Made by a program: the position numbers and the translations under genes. From Planctomycetota bacterium (GTDB lineage: Bacteria; Planctomycetota; Phycisphaerae; Phycisphaerales; SM1A02), in the NCBI GenBank assembly GCA_003671075.1, contig QWPT01000004.1:29212-88659 (forward strand): a stretch of 59,448 nucleotides of DNA. Direction: 5' to 3'. Below the pieces are notes generated by a model. It made no database searches and had not been told where the DNA came from. It worked only from the letters and a program-made list of their open reading frames with translations. Numbering within the stretch: the first letter of the stretch is position 1; each line of letters opens with the position of its first letter. Shown here in pieces: positions 9,919 through 17,871 of this stretch.

Positions 9919-10694
9919 CGCGCCGACTCCGGATCGAGATACCAGCGGAGTTCCCCGCCAAGCGGCGCGATGCCCTTGATCGGGATGTCACGCGGCGTGT
10001 CGATGCCATTGACGATCCGATGGATCATCGGCGCTTTCTTCGGTCCAACCACGAGCGCGCCCACGAAGCGCGCGCTGTTGATGAGCGTGTAAGTCATCGT
10101 CACGCGGTCGGGAGGCGTGACGGCGGGGCCGCGATTGAAGATGGCAAAGCGATCCTGCACATCGAGCGCTGGCGAATGTGGAAAGAGGCTTGCGGTATGG
10201 CCGTCGTCGCCCATGCCCAGGAGCACGAAGTCAAGACGGTCGTGGCCCTTCTCGCGCCAACCGAGGACCTCGCGCAACTCGGCTTCGTATCGGGTGTCGG
10301 CATCGTCGTCGTAGGCGTGAATCGGATGCATCTGCGACTTCGGGATGTCCGAGTGATCGCCGATGATCTCGCGAATCTGCCCATAGTTCGACTTCTCGTG
10401 GTCGAAGGGAACGCAGCGCTCGTCGACGATCCAGAGATGAGTGCGGCGCCACGGCATTTCGCGGTACGCGGGGTCGATCATCATGCGCTCGTACAGCGGC
10501 ATCGGCGTCGAGCCGCCAGAGAGCGCGAGGTGAAAATCTCCGAACGCGCGCACGCACGCTTTCGCCTGACTGAGGATGTCGAGGCCGATGGCATCGAGCG
10601 CCTGATCGGCGTCCTCGGATAGAACCACATGGCCCGGAAGCCGCGGAGCTTCTGGCGTGTCATCGATGATTTCGTAGGTCTCGCCGTCGGACAT
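9906..10694 (-). CDS. pgl: 6-phosphogluconolactonase
   Basis: This is the second enzyme of the oxidative pentose phosphate pathway, hydrolysing 6-phosphogluconolactone in the cytoplasm. The 262-residue product has the NagB-like fold signatures LALSGGSTPMPLYE near the phosphate site and WIVDERCVPFDHEKSNYG, the DERxVP...SNY block that defines the family. GMGDDGHTASLFP completes the active site. The start MSDGETYEI was preferred to an in-frame ATG 75 bases upstream because that extension is unlike family members. It lies 56 bases downstream of zwf, whose product is its substrate generator, so the pair is a functional unit. Confidence 0.93.
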   Translation of the reverse strand: MSDGETYEIIDDTPEAPRLPGHVVLSEDADQALDAIGLDILSQAKACVRAFGDFHLALSGGSTPMPLYERMMIDPAYREMPWRRTHLWIVDERCVPFDHEKSNYGQIREIIGDHSDIPKSQMHPIHAYDDDADTRYEAELREVLGWREKGHDRLDFVLLGMGDDGHTASLFPHSPALDVQDRFAIFNRGPAVTPPDRVTMTYTLINSARFVGALVVGPKKAPMIHRIVNGIDTPRDIPIKGIAPLGGELRWYLDPESARWPV

Positions 10695-10750
10695 GGGGCG
10701 CAGAGTAACCGACACGCGAGCCCTAGATAAACCTTGGAAATCAGCCGGCT

Positions 10751-12262
10751 TTACGGCTCGTTGCGCCACACGCGACCATCGCGCGCCAGAAGGTCGTCGG
10801 CGGATTTCGGCCCCCAGGAACCACAGGCGTAGTTGCCGTGAATTCCCGCGCGCGCCTTTGCGGAGCGCTCATCAAGAAACGGCATGACCGCGTTCCATGC
10901 GCCCTCGACTTCGATGCGGTGCTTGAACAGCGTTTGATCGCCGCGCATTGCATCAACGATGAGCGGGCCATACGCCTCGACCGGATCGGTCTTGAAGCGA
11001 TCGGCGTAGTCGAGCTGCATGTCGACATTGGCTCCGTGCAAGCCAAATCCAGGCACCTTGACATCAAAGCGCAAGTTGAAGCGCTCCTTGGGTGCGATTT
11101 CGATGACGAGTCGATTGGGCGATTCACCCGTGAATCCAGGCAGTTTTCGAAACAGGTTTGCCGCCGGCGGCTTGAACTGCACGACAACCTCGGTGCGCTT
11201 GGCCGCAAGTTTCTTGCCCGAGCGAATGTAGAACGGCGTGCCCGCCCAGCGCCAATTGTCGAAATGCACCTTGATAGCGGCGAAGGTTTCGGTGGTCGAT
11301 GTCGGCGACACGCCCGCGAGTTCGTTGTACGCGCCTTCGACGCCGTCACCAGCGAACTGGCCAAGCGCGCAGTGGGCGGCGACCTCGTCAGCGGTGGGAA
11401 TCGAGATCGAATCGATGATCTTGATCTTCTCGGCGCGCACATTTTCCGGCGTGTACAAGCTCGGCGGCTCCATCGCCACGAACGCGAGGATCTGGAAGAG
11501 GTGCGACTGAATCATGTCGCGAATGGCGCCGGTCTGGTCATAGAACGCCGTGCGCTGACCGACCGAAACCGTCTCCGCAGCGGTGATTTGAACATGATCG
11601 ATGTACTGCCAGTTCCACAGCGGTTCGAAAATCGTGTTGGCGAAGCGCAGCACGAGCATCGATTGCACCAGTTCCTTGCCGAGATAATGATCGATTCGAT
11701 AGATCGACTCCTCCTCGAACGCGCGACCGAGCGCGCGATTCAAACTTGCCGCGCTCACCGCGTCGTGGCCAAACGGCTTCTCGACGATGATGCGCTGCCA
11801 GCTCTTGGCGGACTGGTCGACCGAACACCAGCGCTTGCCCTCGACGACAAGGCCGGCGGCGTCGATTTGCTCGACGATTGGCTCGTAGAGATTCTCGGCG
11901 ACCGACATAAAAAACAGCAGGTTTCCCCGCGTTCCCTTGGATTCCGCCATTTCGCAAAGCCGCGCATCGAGCGCGGGATAGCAGTCAGGCTTGGCGGCGT
12001 CGCCGGCGAAGTAATGCAACCGCTGCGCAAACTCGACCCACTTGCTCGCGTCGAAGTTGGCGACCTGCTTGGCAACCCACAGCTGCACTTCGTCGCGCCA
12101 CTGATCGTCGGATTTCTGCGTGCGTGACACACCGAGAATTACCGTGGATGGATGCAGCTGTCCCATGACATGCATCTCGTACATCGACGGAATCAACTTG
12201 CGCGAGGCGAGGTCGCCTGAGGCGCCAAAGATGACGAGGATACATGGGTCGTTCAGCGGCAT
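10751..12262 (-). CDS. zwf: glucose-6-phosphate 1-dehydrogenase
   Basis: The enzyme oxidises glucose-6-phosphate to 6-phosphogluconolactone with NAD(P)+ and opens the oxidative pentose phosphate pathway. The 503-residue product starts MPLNDPCILVIFGASGDLAS, containing the dinucleotide-binding GASGDLA motif. It carries the substrate-binding signature RIDHYLGKELVQ and an EKPFGHD segment at the active site. Length is as expected (about 490-510). An alternative ATG 42 bases upstream would overlap the recombinase stop. The nearer start leaves a 31-base gap and matches where family members begin. It is co-directional with pgl downstream. Confidence 0.96.
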   Translation of the reverse strand: MPLNDPCILVIFGASGDLASRKLIPSMYEMHVMGQLHPSTVILGVSRTQKSDDQWRDEVQLWVAKQVANFDASKWVEFAQRLHYFAGDAAKPDCYPALDARLCEMAESKGTRGNLLFFMSVAENLYEPIVEQIDAAGLVVEGKRWCSVDQSAKSWQRIIVEKPFGHDAVSAASLNRALGRAFEEESIYRIDHYLGKELVQSMLVLRFANTIFEPLWNWQYIDHVQITAAETVSVGQRTAFYDQTGAIRDMIQSHLFQILAFVAMEPPSLYTPENVRAEKIKIIDSISIPTADEVAAHCALGQFAGDGVEGAYNELAGVSPTSTTETFAAIKVHFDNWRWAGTPFYIRSGKKLAAKRTEVVVQFKPPAANLFRKLPGFTGESPNRLVIEIAPKERFNLRFDVKVPGFGLHGANVDMQLDYADRFKTDPVEAYGPLIVDAMRGDQTLFKHRIEVEGAWNAVMPFLDERSAKARAGIHGNYACGSWGPKSADDLLARDGRVWRNEP

Positions 12263-12293
12263 GGCGCAAGCGTACCTTGGGATTTGCGGGATA

Positions 12294-13289
12294 TCAGCGG
12301 TCAAAACGCGGGTGGAACTTGGCGACTATTTCCCGCAGCCGTGACTTCTCGACATGGGTGTAGATCTGCGTGGTGACGACGCTGGAGTGACCGAGGAACT
12401 CCTGCACCGTGCGCAGATCGCAGCCGCCCCGAAGCAGATCGGTTGCGAAACTGTGGCGCAAGACATGCGGGTGCACATCATGCAACCCCGCGATAGTGGC
12501 GTACTTCTTCACGAGGCCCCAGATGGCAACGCGCTCAAGCGGCTTGCCGCGGATAGATACAAACAGCCGATGGTCGGCCTGCGCCTCGTTGGCCTTGACG
12601 ATGTCGGCGCGCTGCGTTTCCAGCCATCGCGTCAACGCCTGCGCCGCCGGCATACCCACGGGAACGATGCGCTGTTTGTTGCCCTTTCCGATCACGGAAA
12701 GCGACGCGATGACCGGGTACCACTCGTTGACGCGCACCGAGCCGACCTCGCTCGCGCGCAACCCTGCCGCGTACATCAACTCAAGAATGGCGCGGTCGCG
12801 GATCCAAAGATCACCGTGATCGGGGCCGGGGGCCTCGATGAGCTTGCGCATCTGACCGGGCGAAATGACATTAGGAATCTTGCGCCACTTGGTCGGACGC
12901 TCGAGGAGGCGCGCTGGATTCTCGGGGATTTCCCTGTTCGCATGCAGGAAACGGAAGAAGACGCGCACGGTCGAGATGTGTCGCACCGTGCTCGCGGGGT
13001 CGAGATTTCGGTTGAGCTTGCCGGAAAGGAAGCGGACATGCTCGGAGAGGTGCTCGGGGGTGACATCGCGCGGACTGGTGACGCCGCGCGCGAGCAGGTC
13101 GCCAACGAGGTCGTCGAGGTCGCGGCCGTAAGTGGCGATGGTGAGGGGCGCCAAGCCGCACTCGATGCGGATGTAGGCCATGAAGTTGCGCAACGCGATG
13201 GTGAAACCCGGCGTCTGCGCGGCGGTGCCCTGCGGCGCCATCGGGGTGCGTTCGGGCTCACTGGGAGGCTGGGTCGCGAGAAACTTCAT
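12294..13289 (-). CDS. xerD: XerC/XerD-type tyrosine recombinase
   Basis: The 331-residue product has a SAM-like N-terminal core-binding domain (about residues 25-110) and a C-terminal catalytic domain with the full set of residues. These are Arg in AAGLRASEVGS, Lys in VIGKGNKQRIVP, His-x-x-Arg in PHVLRHSFATDLL, His in FLGHSSVVTTQ and the nucleophile Tyr in IYTHVEKSRL. Such length and completeness fit the chromosome-dimer-resolving Xer pair rather than an integron or phage integrase. No dif-like site or integrated element was recognised beside it. Starts at MKFLATQPP (13289) or MAPQGT 14 codons later are both possible. The longer upstream extension overlaps the flagellar promoter region and is unlikely. 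The choice between XerC and XerD is not decided. Confidence 0.9.
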   Translation of the reverse strand: MKFLATQPPSEPERTPMAPQGTAAQTPGFTIALRNFMAYIRIECGLAPLTIATYGRDLDDLVGDLLARGVTSPRDVTPEHLSEHVRFLSGKLNRNLDPASTVRHISTVRVFFRFLHANREIPENPARLLERPTKWRKIPNVISPGQMRKLIEAPGPDHGDLWIRDRAILELMYAAGLRASEVGSVRVNEWYPVIASLSVIGKGNKQRIVPVGMPAAQALTRWLETQRADIVKANEAQADHRLFVSIRGKPLERVAIWGLVKKYATIAGLHDVHPHVLRHSFATDLLRGGCDLRTVQEFLGHSSVVTTQIYTHVEKSRLREIVAKFHPRFDR

Positions 13290-13364
13290 CAAGGCGCGGG
13301 CGCAAATCGCCCCACAGGATCGGCATTCCCCGCCGTGGAAGGCGAGAAGTGGCGGAGGTGGGCG

Positions 13365-13380
13365 TGGCATGGCCCTTGCT
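13365..13380 (+). promoter_or_regulatory. sigma-54 (-24/-12) promoter of the flagellar operon
   Basis: TGGCATG, four bases, TTGCT matches the RpoN consensus TGGCACG-N4-TTGCW with one mismatch and exact GG/GC spacing. A start site would fall near 13391, about 50 bases before the first ATG of the flgF-G-A-H run (13444). The element lies in the 154-base divergent gap with xerD. An enhancer-binding-protein site would be expected upstream, but I could not identify one. Confidence 0.72.
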
Positions 13381-13443
13381 TGCTGTGATCCCGAAGCGTT
13401 GGGCCGGAGGCCGAACGCAGAACTTCTCGGCAAGGAGTGCCGC

Positions 13444-13827
13444 ATGCAGAACTCAGCTGAAACAGCCAAAAAACTGATGCTTCGGGTCTTTCCCCGAGTC
13501 CTGTCTGCGTCGAATTCTTCCGCGCAGGAATTGCCGAGCCTGACCTTGGTTGGCGCAGCGATTGCGCGATCGGCCCGCCCTGTTGCTGGCCACGGCCGCG
13601 CCCCTCTACCCAAGAGCCCGTCGTCGGAAATTCGACTCGCGCGCCTCGTTCATGCTGGCCACGCGACTCGCAGCGAGCATGACGCCCTCTTTGCGGACCT
13701 GAACCCTGACGAAGGCCGAATCGTGGCCGCGTCCTCTCGGCCCGCCGGCTCACTTTGGCGCTTCCACGCCGCCCCGACCCCCGCTGGCGCGCGCATTGCT
13801 TGCAACTCTGTCGGAGCGCACGCATGA
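13444..13827 (+). CDS. hypothetical protein leading the flagellar rod operon
   Basis: No family is recognised. The 127-residue frame has AAGGAG six bases before its ATG. Its stop overlaps the flgF start as ATGA, so it looks translated and coupled to flgF. The N-terminus (MQNSAETAKKLMLRVFPRVL) is mildly amphipathic. The rest is rich in Ala, Arg, Ser and Pro, with an acidic stretch DALFADLNPDEG near residue 80 and no signal peptide, transmembrane segment or cysteine cluster. It is the first gene downstream of the sigma-54 promoter. A small export or assembly factor is conceivable but not demonstrated. The alternative is an untranslated leader with an accidental open frame. Confidence 0.5.
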   Translation: MQNSAETAKKLMLRVFPRVLSASNSSAQELPSLTLVGAAIARSARPVAGHGRAPLPKSPSSEIRLARLVHAGHATRSEHDALFADLNPDEGRIVAASSRPAGSLWRFHAAPTPAGARIACNSVGAHA

Positions 13828-14624
13828 ACTACGGTTTCTACCTCTCAACCGCCAGCGCCATCACCGGCATGCGTCGGCTCGACACCGTCGCGAACAACCT
13901 CGCCAACTCGACGACGGTCGGGTTCAAGGCGGATGTGCTCTCGATGAGCGCGCGGCTGCCGGAGAACATTGAGAACGGCGGCATGTACAGCGACACCAAC
14001 GCGGCACTCGACGCCCTTGGCGGTGGCACGCTCTTCAATCCGACCCAAATCGACCTGTCGCAGGGAACCCTGCGAAAGACTGGCAATCCGCTCGATGTTG
14101 CGCTCGAAGGCGACGGCTTCTTCATGCTGGAATCGCCGCAGTCGGGCACGGGTGCGAACAACGGCCCCGCCGCCAACGACAAGCTTCTGGCCCGCGCTGG
14201 AGCCTTCAGTCGCGATAGCAAGGGCCGCCTGGTACTCGCCACCAGTGGTGTCGCCGTGCTTGGAACCAACGGCAAGCCAATCGTGATTCCCGCCGACGCC
14301 GCCAAGGTGCGCATCGATGCGCGCGGCAACATCTTCAACGACACCGATTCGATCGGGCAGCTTGCCGTCGTCATGCCAACCGACATCGCCAATCTCCGCA
14401 AGGAGGGACGCGATGCGCTGCGCCTGATCGGCGGACGCACGAAGGACGCGCCCACTGAAACACTGGTGCGACAGGAACACCTCGAGGAGAGCACGGTCGA
14501 TTCGGTCGCCGCCCTCGCTGAGCTGGTGAAAGTCTCGCGCAGCATCGAGTTTTCCACCCGCCTCATGCAGACGCAAGACCAAATGACGGGCCGCCTGATC
14601 GACACCTTCGGACGCTTCAGCTGA
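13824..14624 (+). CDS. flgF: flagellar basal-body rod protein FlgF
   Basis: FlgF is a proximal rod subunit of the flagellar basal body, exported by the flagellar type III apparatus without a cleaved signal. The 266-residue product begins with the rod/hook signature (TVANNLANSTTVGFK near residue 20). It has LDVALEGDGFFML in the middle, a DxxG beta region, and the conserved C-terminal helix ending MTGRLIDTFGRF. Both terminal helices that form the rod coiled coil are present. The ATG overlaps the upstream stop, and 17 bases separate it from flgG. Confidence 0.92.
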   Translation: MNYGFYLSTASAITGMRRLDTVANNLANSTTVGFKADVLSMSARLPENIENGGMYSDTNAALDALGGGTLFNPTQIDLSQGTLRKTGNPLDVALEGDGFFMLESPQSGTGANNGPAANDKLLARAGAFSRDSKGRLVLATSGVAVLGTNGKPIVIPADAAKVRIDARGNIFNDTDSIGQLAVVMPTDIANLRKEGRDALRLIGGRTKDAPTETLVRQEHLEESTVDSVAALAELVKVSRSIEFSTRLMQTQDQMTGRLIDTFGRFS

Positions 14625-14641
14625 TTGGAGAGGAACCCACC

Positions 14642-15451
14642 ATGAGCTACATCGCCCTCAATACCGCGGCCACAGGACTTTCGGCGCTCTCAACAAGCCT
14701 CGATGTCACCGCCAACAACCTCGCCAATGCCAACACCACCGGCTTCAAGAGTTCGCGCGTGAACTTTGAAGATCTCTTCTATCAAGAGTTCGCGCAACCC
14801 GGAGCTCCGAGCAGTTCGACGCTGCAGCGGCCAACGGGGCTGTATGTCGGTCTCGGCACTGATGTGTCGGGCACGCAACTCAACTTCTCGCAGGGCGCCA
14901 CGCAGGTCACCGATCTTCCGCTCGACATGATGATCGAAGGCGACGGGTTCTTCGAGGTTGAGATTCCGGACGACATCGCGCAGGGACAGGGATTCACCCG
15001 CGCGGGCAACTTTGCGCTGAACGCTGACGGCGAGATCGTCATGGCGAATTCGCCTGGATTTAGGCTGCGTTCGGATGTCACGATTCCATCCGATGCATCG
15101 CAGATCGCCGTCGCGCTTGATGGAACGGTCACGGGAATGCTGCCAGGCGGAACGGAGCCGACGGAATTTGGCACCATCATGCTGACGCGCTTCATCAATC
15201 CAGCTGGGCTGCAGACCCGCGGCAACAATGTCTACACCAAGACCGAGGCGAGCGGAGAACCGCTCACAACCGATGCGGGCCAGGAGGGCGCCGGCTTCAT
15301 CCGTCAGGGCGCGCTCGAGGCATCGAATGTGGATCCTGTGACCGAACTGGTCACGCTCATCAAGACACAGCGCGTTTTTGAAATGAACAGCCAGGTCCTG
15401 CAGGCGGCGAACGAGACGCTGAAGAACATCTCGAACATCCGCACCTTCTGA
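14642..15451 (+). CDS. flgG: flagellar basal-body distal rod protein FlgG
   Basis: FlgG forms the distal rod that crosses the periplasm to the P and L rings. The product (269 residues, slightly above the 260 of E. coli) has the ANNLANANTTGFKSSRVNF signature, a FEDLFYQ segment, LPLDMMIEGDGFFEVE and the C-terminal heptad region VTELVTLIKTQRVFEMNS followed by ETLKNISNIRTF. It is preceded by a strong GGAGAGGA ribosome site. It sits between flgF and flgA in an order common to many flagellar loci. Confidence 0.96.
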   Translation: MSYIALNTAATGLSALSTSLDVTANNLANANTTGFKSSRVNFEDLFYQEFAQPGAPSSSTLQRPTGLYVGLGTDVSGTQLNFSQGATQVTDLPLDMMIEGDGFFEVEIPDDIAQGQGFTRAGNFALNADGEIVMANSPGFRLRSDVTIPSDASQIAVALDGTVTGMLPGGTEPTEFGTIMLTRFINPAGLQTRGNNVYTKTEASGEPLTTDAGQEGAGFIRQGALEASNVDPVTELVTLIKTQRVFEMNSQVLQAANETLKNISNIRTF

Positions 15452-15469
15452 TCGCTTGGAGGACTTGCC

Positions 15470-16561
15470 ATGAACATTGCCATCTACATCTCTCGACTTG
15501 CATCTCGTTGCGCAGCCATCAGCGCAATCGCGGTGATTTCCGCTGTCTCCAACGCCGACACCATTCGCATGGTTCCGTCGGTGCGCATCGCATCGGGCAA
15601 GGAAATCACACTCGCCGATCTCGCCGATCTCGATGGCGCCGATGCCGAGAGCCTCGCCACCACGGTTGTCGGTCGCGGCGAGAATGGCGCGTTTGAAATT
15701 GGAGTCGACCGCGTGCGCCAGCAGCTGGTGGTCGCGGGCGCAAATCTGCGAAAGATCGAGTTTATCGGCGAAAAGACGGTGGTTCGACCGTTGCGTGGCA
15801 CCGTGGCAGACACGACGGATGCGGCGCGCACCATCGCATGCAACGGTGGACTCGGCGTTACGGCCGGAACGATGGCGAGCACCGCGCCGGGAATGCGCCT
15901 GATTGATCCTGCAAAGCAGCCGGCAACTGGCACGCCGTTGGCGATCATCTGCGAGATGGTGCGCAACGCGTTCGGCGCCGATGCCTGCGATCTTCGCCTT
16001 GAAATGAGCGCGGATCAGCTGGAAAAAATTGCGCCGGTCGCGGGCGTTCGCTACGAAGTTGCAAAGAAATCAGCGTTGCGCTCTGCGCGCATCGAGTTCG
16101 AGGTGATCGGTCGGCCATCGACTGGCACCGAGACGCGCACTCGAATTCGCGTGAATCCACGCTTCGAACGCGAGGTGTTGGTTGCGCGCGCCGATGTCCG
16201 CCGCGGCGTTCGCGCCGACGGCGAATCGACCACGATTGAAACACGCATGCTGACGCTTGATGAAGCTTCCGATGCCGTTGATCCACACAAGATCAGTGAG
16301 ACCACTTTCATCCGCGCCAAGTCCAAGGGCGCGACGATCGATCGCACTGATATTGCCCGCGAAAACGACATTCACCGCCACGAGACCGTGACCGTGCGCC
16401 GCGAAGTCGGCATGGTTGCGATCGAGTTCGAGGCGATCGCGCTGGAGGATGGCACCGCCGGCGACATCATCGCGTTCGAGAAGGCGGGCACTCGCCATTC
16501 GCGCGACCGCCGTCCGATCAGCGCGGAAATTGTTGGCCCAGGCCGCGCCGTCATCCGCTGA
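15470..16561 (+). CDS. flgA: flagellar P-ring assembly chaperone FlgA
   Basis: FlgA is a periplasmic chaperone that helps FlgI form the P ring around the rod. The 363-residue product has a signal peptide (hydrophobic segment about residues 12-30, small residues before NADTIRM). The C-terminal 140 residues resemble the FlgA SAF-like domain, including VLVARADVRRGVRADG, an ISETTFIRAKSKGATIDRT segment, and HRHETVTVRREVGMVAIEFE with EDGTAGDII near the end. It is longer than the ~220-residue enterobacterial protein because of a long N-terminal domain, as in several other phyla. GGAGG lies just before the ATG. The client flgI is not in this window. Confidence 0.85.
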   Translation: MNIAIYISRLASRCAAISAIAVISAVSNADTIRMVPSVRIASGKEITLADLADLDGADAESLATTVVGRGENGAFEIGVDRVRQQLVVAGANLRKIEFIGEKTVVRPLRGTVADTTDAARTIACNGGLGVTAGTMASTAPGMRLIDPAKQPATGTPLAIICEMVRNAFGADACDLRLEMSADQLEKIAPVAGVRYEVAKKSALRSARIEFEVIGRPSTGTETRTRIRVNPRFEREVLVARADVRRGVRADGESTTIETRMLTLDEASDAVDPHKISETTFIRAKSKGATIDRTDIARENDIHRHETVTVRREVGMVAIEFEAIALEDGTAGDIIAFEKAGTRHSRDRRPISAEIVGPGRAVIR

Positions 16562-16620
16562 CCGCTCAAGCTTGCGTTCGAAATCAGGTTGGAAACCATC
16601 AGAAACGCTCAGGAAACGCC

Positions 16621-17397
16621 ATGACCACCGCACTGCTCGTCGCCCTCTATCTCTGCGCTGATGCGCCTATTTCGGCGCCGCTTCCTACCGTCATGCCTGG
16701 CAGCACGCCGACCAACCTGTCTGGATCCAATCGCGTTCTTCGCGAAGATGAGAAGTCGGGCAGGCGTGCGACCCAGTCGGCCACGGCCGCCGCAATCGCT
16801 GCTCAATCCGCCGCCGCACGCAGTTCCACCAGCGATCATCCAGCGACGGGATGTCTCTTCGAGGTCAACGATCCTGAGCCGCGCACATTCGCCGTGCACG
16901 ACCTCATCACCATCGTCGTAAGCGAGAACAGCAAATCCAAGAGCTCGGCCGATGCGAAGGCGGACAAGGACTACAGCATGACCGCCGAGATCGGCGCGTT
17001 CATGTCGATGGATCCGAGCAGTTGGGACGGTGGCGATGTCAATCTCGACGGCACCAGTCTGCCCGCTTTCGATGTTTCTAGCGGCAAGGGGTTCAAGGGC
17101 AAGGGGACTTCCGCGCGCACCGACGACTTCACTGCGCGAGTCACCGCGGAAGTCATCGAAGTGCGACCGAACGGCCTGCTCGTGCTTGAGGCGCGCCGCG
17201 AGATCGTCAACGACGGTGAATCACAGGTCATCCTGCTGTCGGGCATCTGTCGTCCTGAGGATGTCAGCGCCAGCAACAGCGTGCTATCGCAGTTCATCGC
17301 CGACGCCGTCATCAAGAAGTTGACGAGTGGCCAGCTGCGTGACACCGCCGAGAAGGGCATTGTTGCCCGAATCCTCGACTCGATCTTCGCGTTCTAG
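16621..17397 (+). CDS. flgH: flagellar L-ring protein FlgH
   Basis: FlgH forms the outer-membrane L ring through which the rod passes. The 258-residue product shows the family core FAVHDLITIVVSENSKSKSS, then KGFKGKGTSARTDDFTARV, LVLEARREIVNDGESQVI, LSGICRPEDVSASNSVLSQ and a C-terminal DTAEKGIVARILDSIF. A short hydrophobic N-terminus exists (MTTALLVALYLCADAP), but the cysteine is preceded by YL rather than the usual small residues. The lipoprotein anchor found in enterobacterial FlgH is therefore uncertain. It is the last gene of the visible flagellar run, with a tandem repeat starting four bases after its stop instead of the expected flgI. Confidence 0.92.
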   Translation: MTTALLVALYLCADAPISAPLPTVMPGSTPTNLSGSNRVLREDEKSGRRATQSATAAAIAAQSAAARSSTSDHPATGCLFEVNDPEPRTFAVHDLITIVVSENSKSKSSADAKADKDYSMTAEIGAFMSMDPSSWDGGDVNLDGTSLPAFDVSSGKGFKGKGTSARTDDFTARVTAEVIEVRPNGLLVLEARREIVNDGESQVILLSGICRPEDVSASNSVLSQFIADAVIKKLTSGQLRDTAEKGIVARILDSIFAF

Positions 17398-17400
17398 GGT

Positions 17401-17460
17401 GTTGCGATAGACCTTGCGATAGACCTTGCGATTGACCTTGCGATCAACATGGCGATCTTC
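17401..17460. repeat. five 12-bp tandem units after flgH
   Basis: GTTGCGATAGAC, CTTGCGATAGAC, CTTGCGATTGAC, CTTGCGATCAAC and ATGGCGATCTTC fill exactly 60 bases. The array starts three bases after the flgH stop. The last, most diverged unit supplies the ATG of the following open frame. There is no hairpin or T-run, so it is not a conventional terminator. Confidence 0.9.
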
Positions 17461-17856
17461 AATTGGCCCGTCTCCAGTTCAAATTCGCCATATCTGAAGG
17501 TACTTTCTGCTTTGCGCCGCACTCGATGCTGGCGGCTTGAGCGCAACGATCCGCAATTGCCTAGTCGAGCAGAACAGCGCGGCGTGTCGGGCGCGTTGCG
17601 CCTGATGAACACTGCGGTCGCGGGAAACACCTCAGACAATGTTGCGTGTGGGCTGCGCGTGCACGGCGGCATGCAAAGTTGCGTGCTCGCCACAACCACG
17701 ACGATCTGCGCAAACGCGCATCGCGATGTCGATGGCCCCTACTTCCTCGAGGGCGCGGCAACGGTGTGTCATTGGCAGGCCGACTTGACTGGCAATGGAC
17801 GGGTAGACGCCCGCGGCCTTTCGGTCCTGCTTTCCTCATGGAGCGGTTGCAACTAG
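17449..17856 (+). pseudogene. dockerin-like secreted-protein fragment
   Basis: The open frame (135 codons) ends with CHWQADLTGNGRVDARGLSV followed by a Leu-Leu-Ser-Ser-Trp tail and a final Cys-Asn. DLTGNGRVD is an EF-hand-like calcium loop of the dockerin type. Many planctomycete secreted proteins close with such an aspartate/asparagine-rich loop plus a Leu-Leu...Trp tail (from memory). The N-terminal part has no signal peptide and starts inside the tandem array. This looks like the surviving C-terminus of a larger exported protein rather than an intact gene. The cysteine-containing middle (VACGLRVHGGMQSC) may be the old domain's remnant. It lies between flgH and convergent trpC. Confidence 0.45.
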
Positions 17857-17871
17857 TCCCGCGCGAATCGA

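Noticed and set aside
10838-12127. 429-codon plus-strand frame
   Set aside because: It is antisense to zwf, has no recognisable domain and is a composition artefact.
12294-13289. Tyrosine recombinase as marker of an integrated element
   Set aside because: The gene looks like a housekeeping XerC/D, flanked by zwf and flagellar genes. I found no att duplication, tRNA disruption or phage gene beside it.
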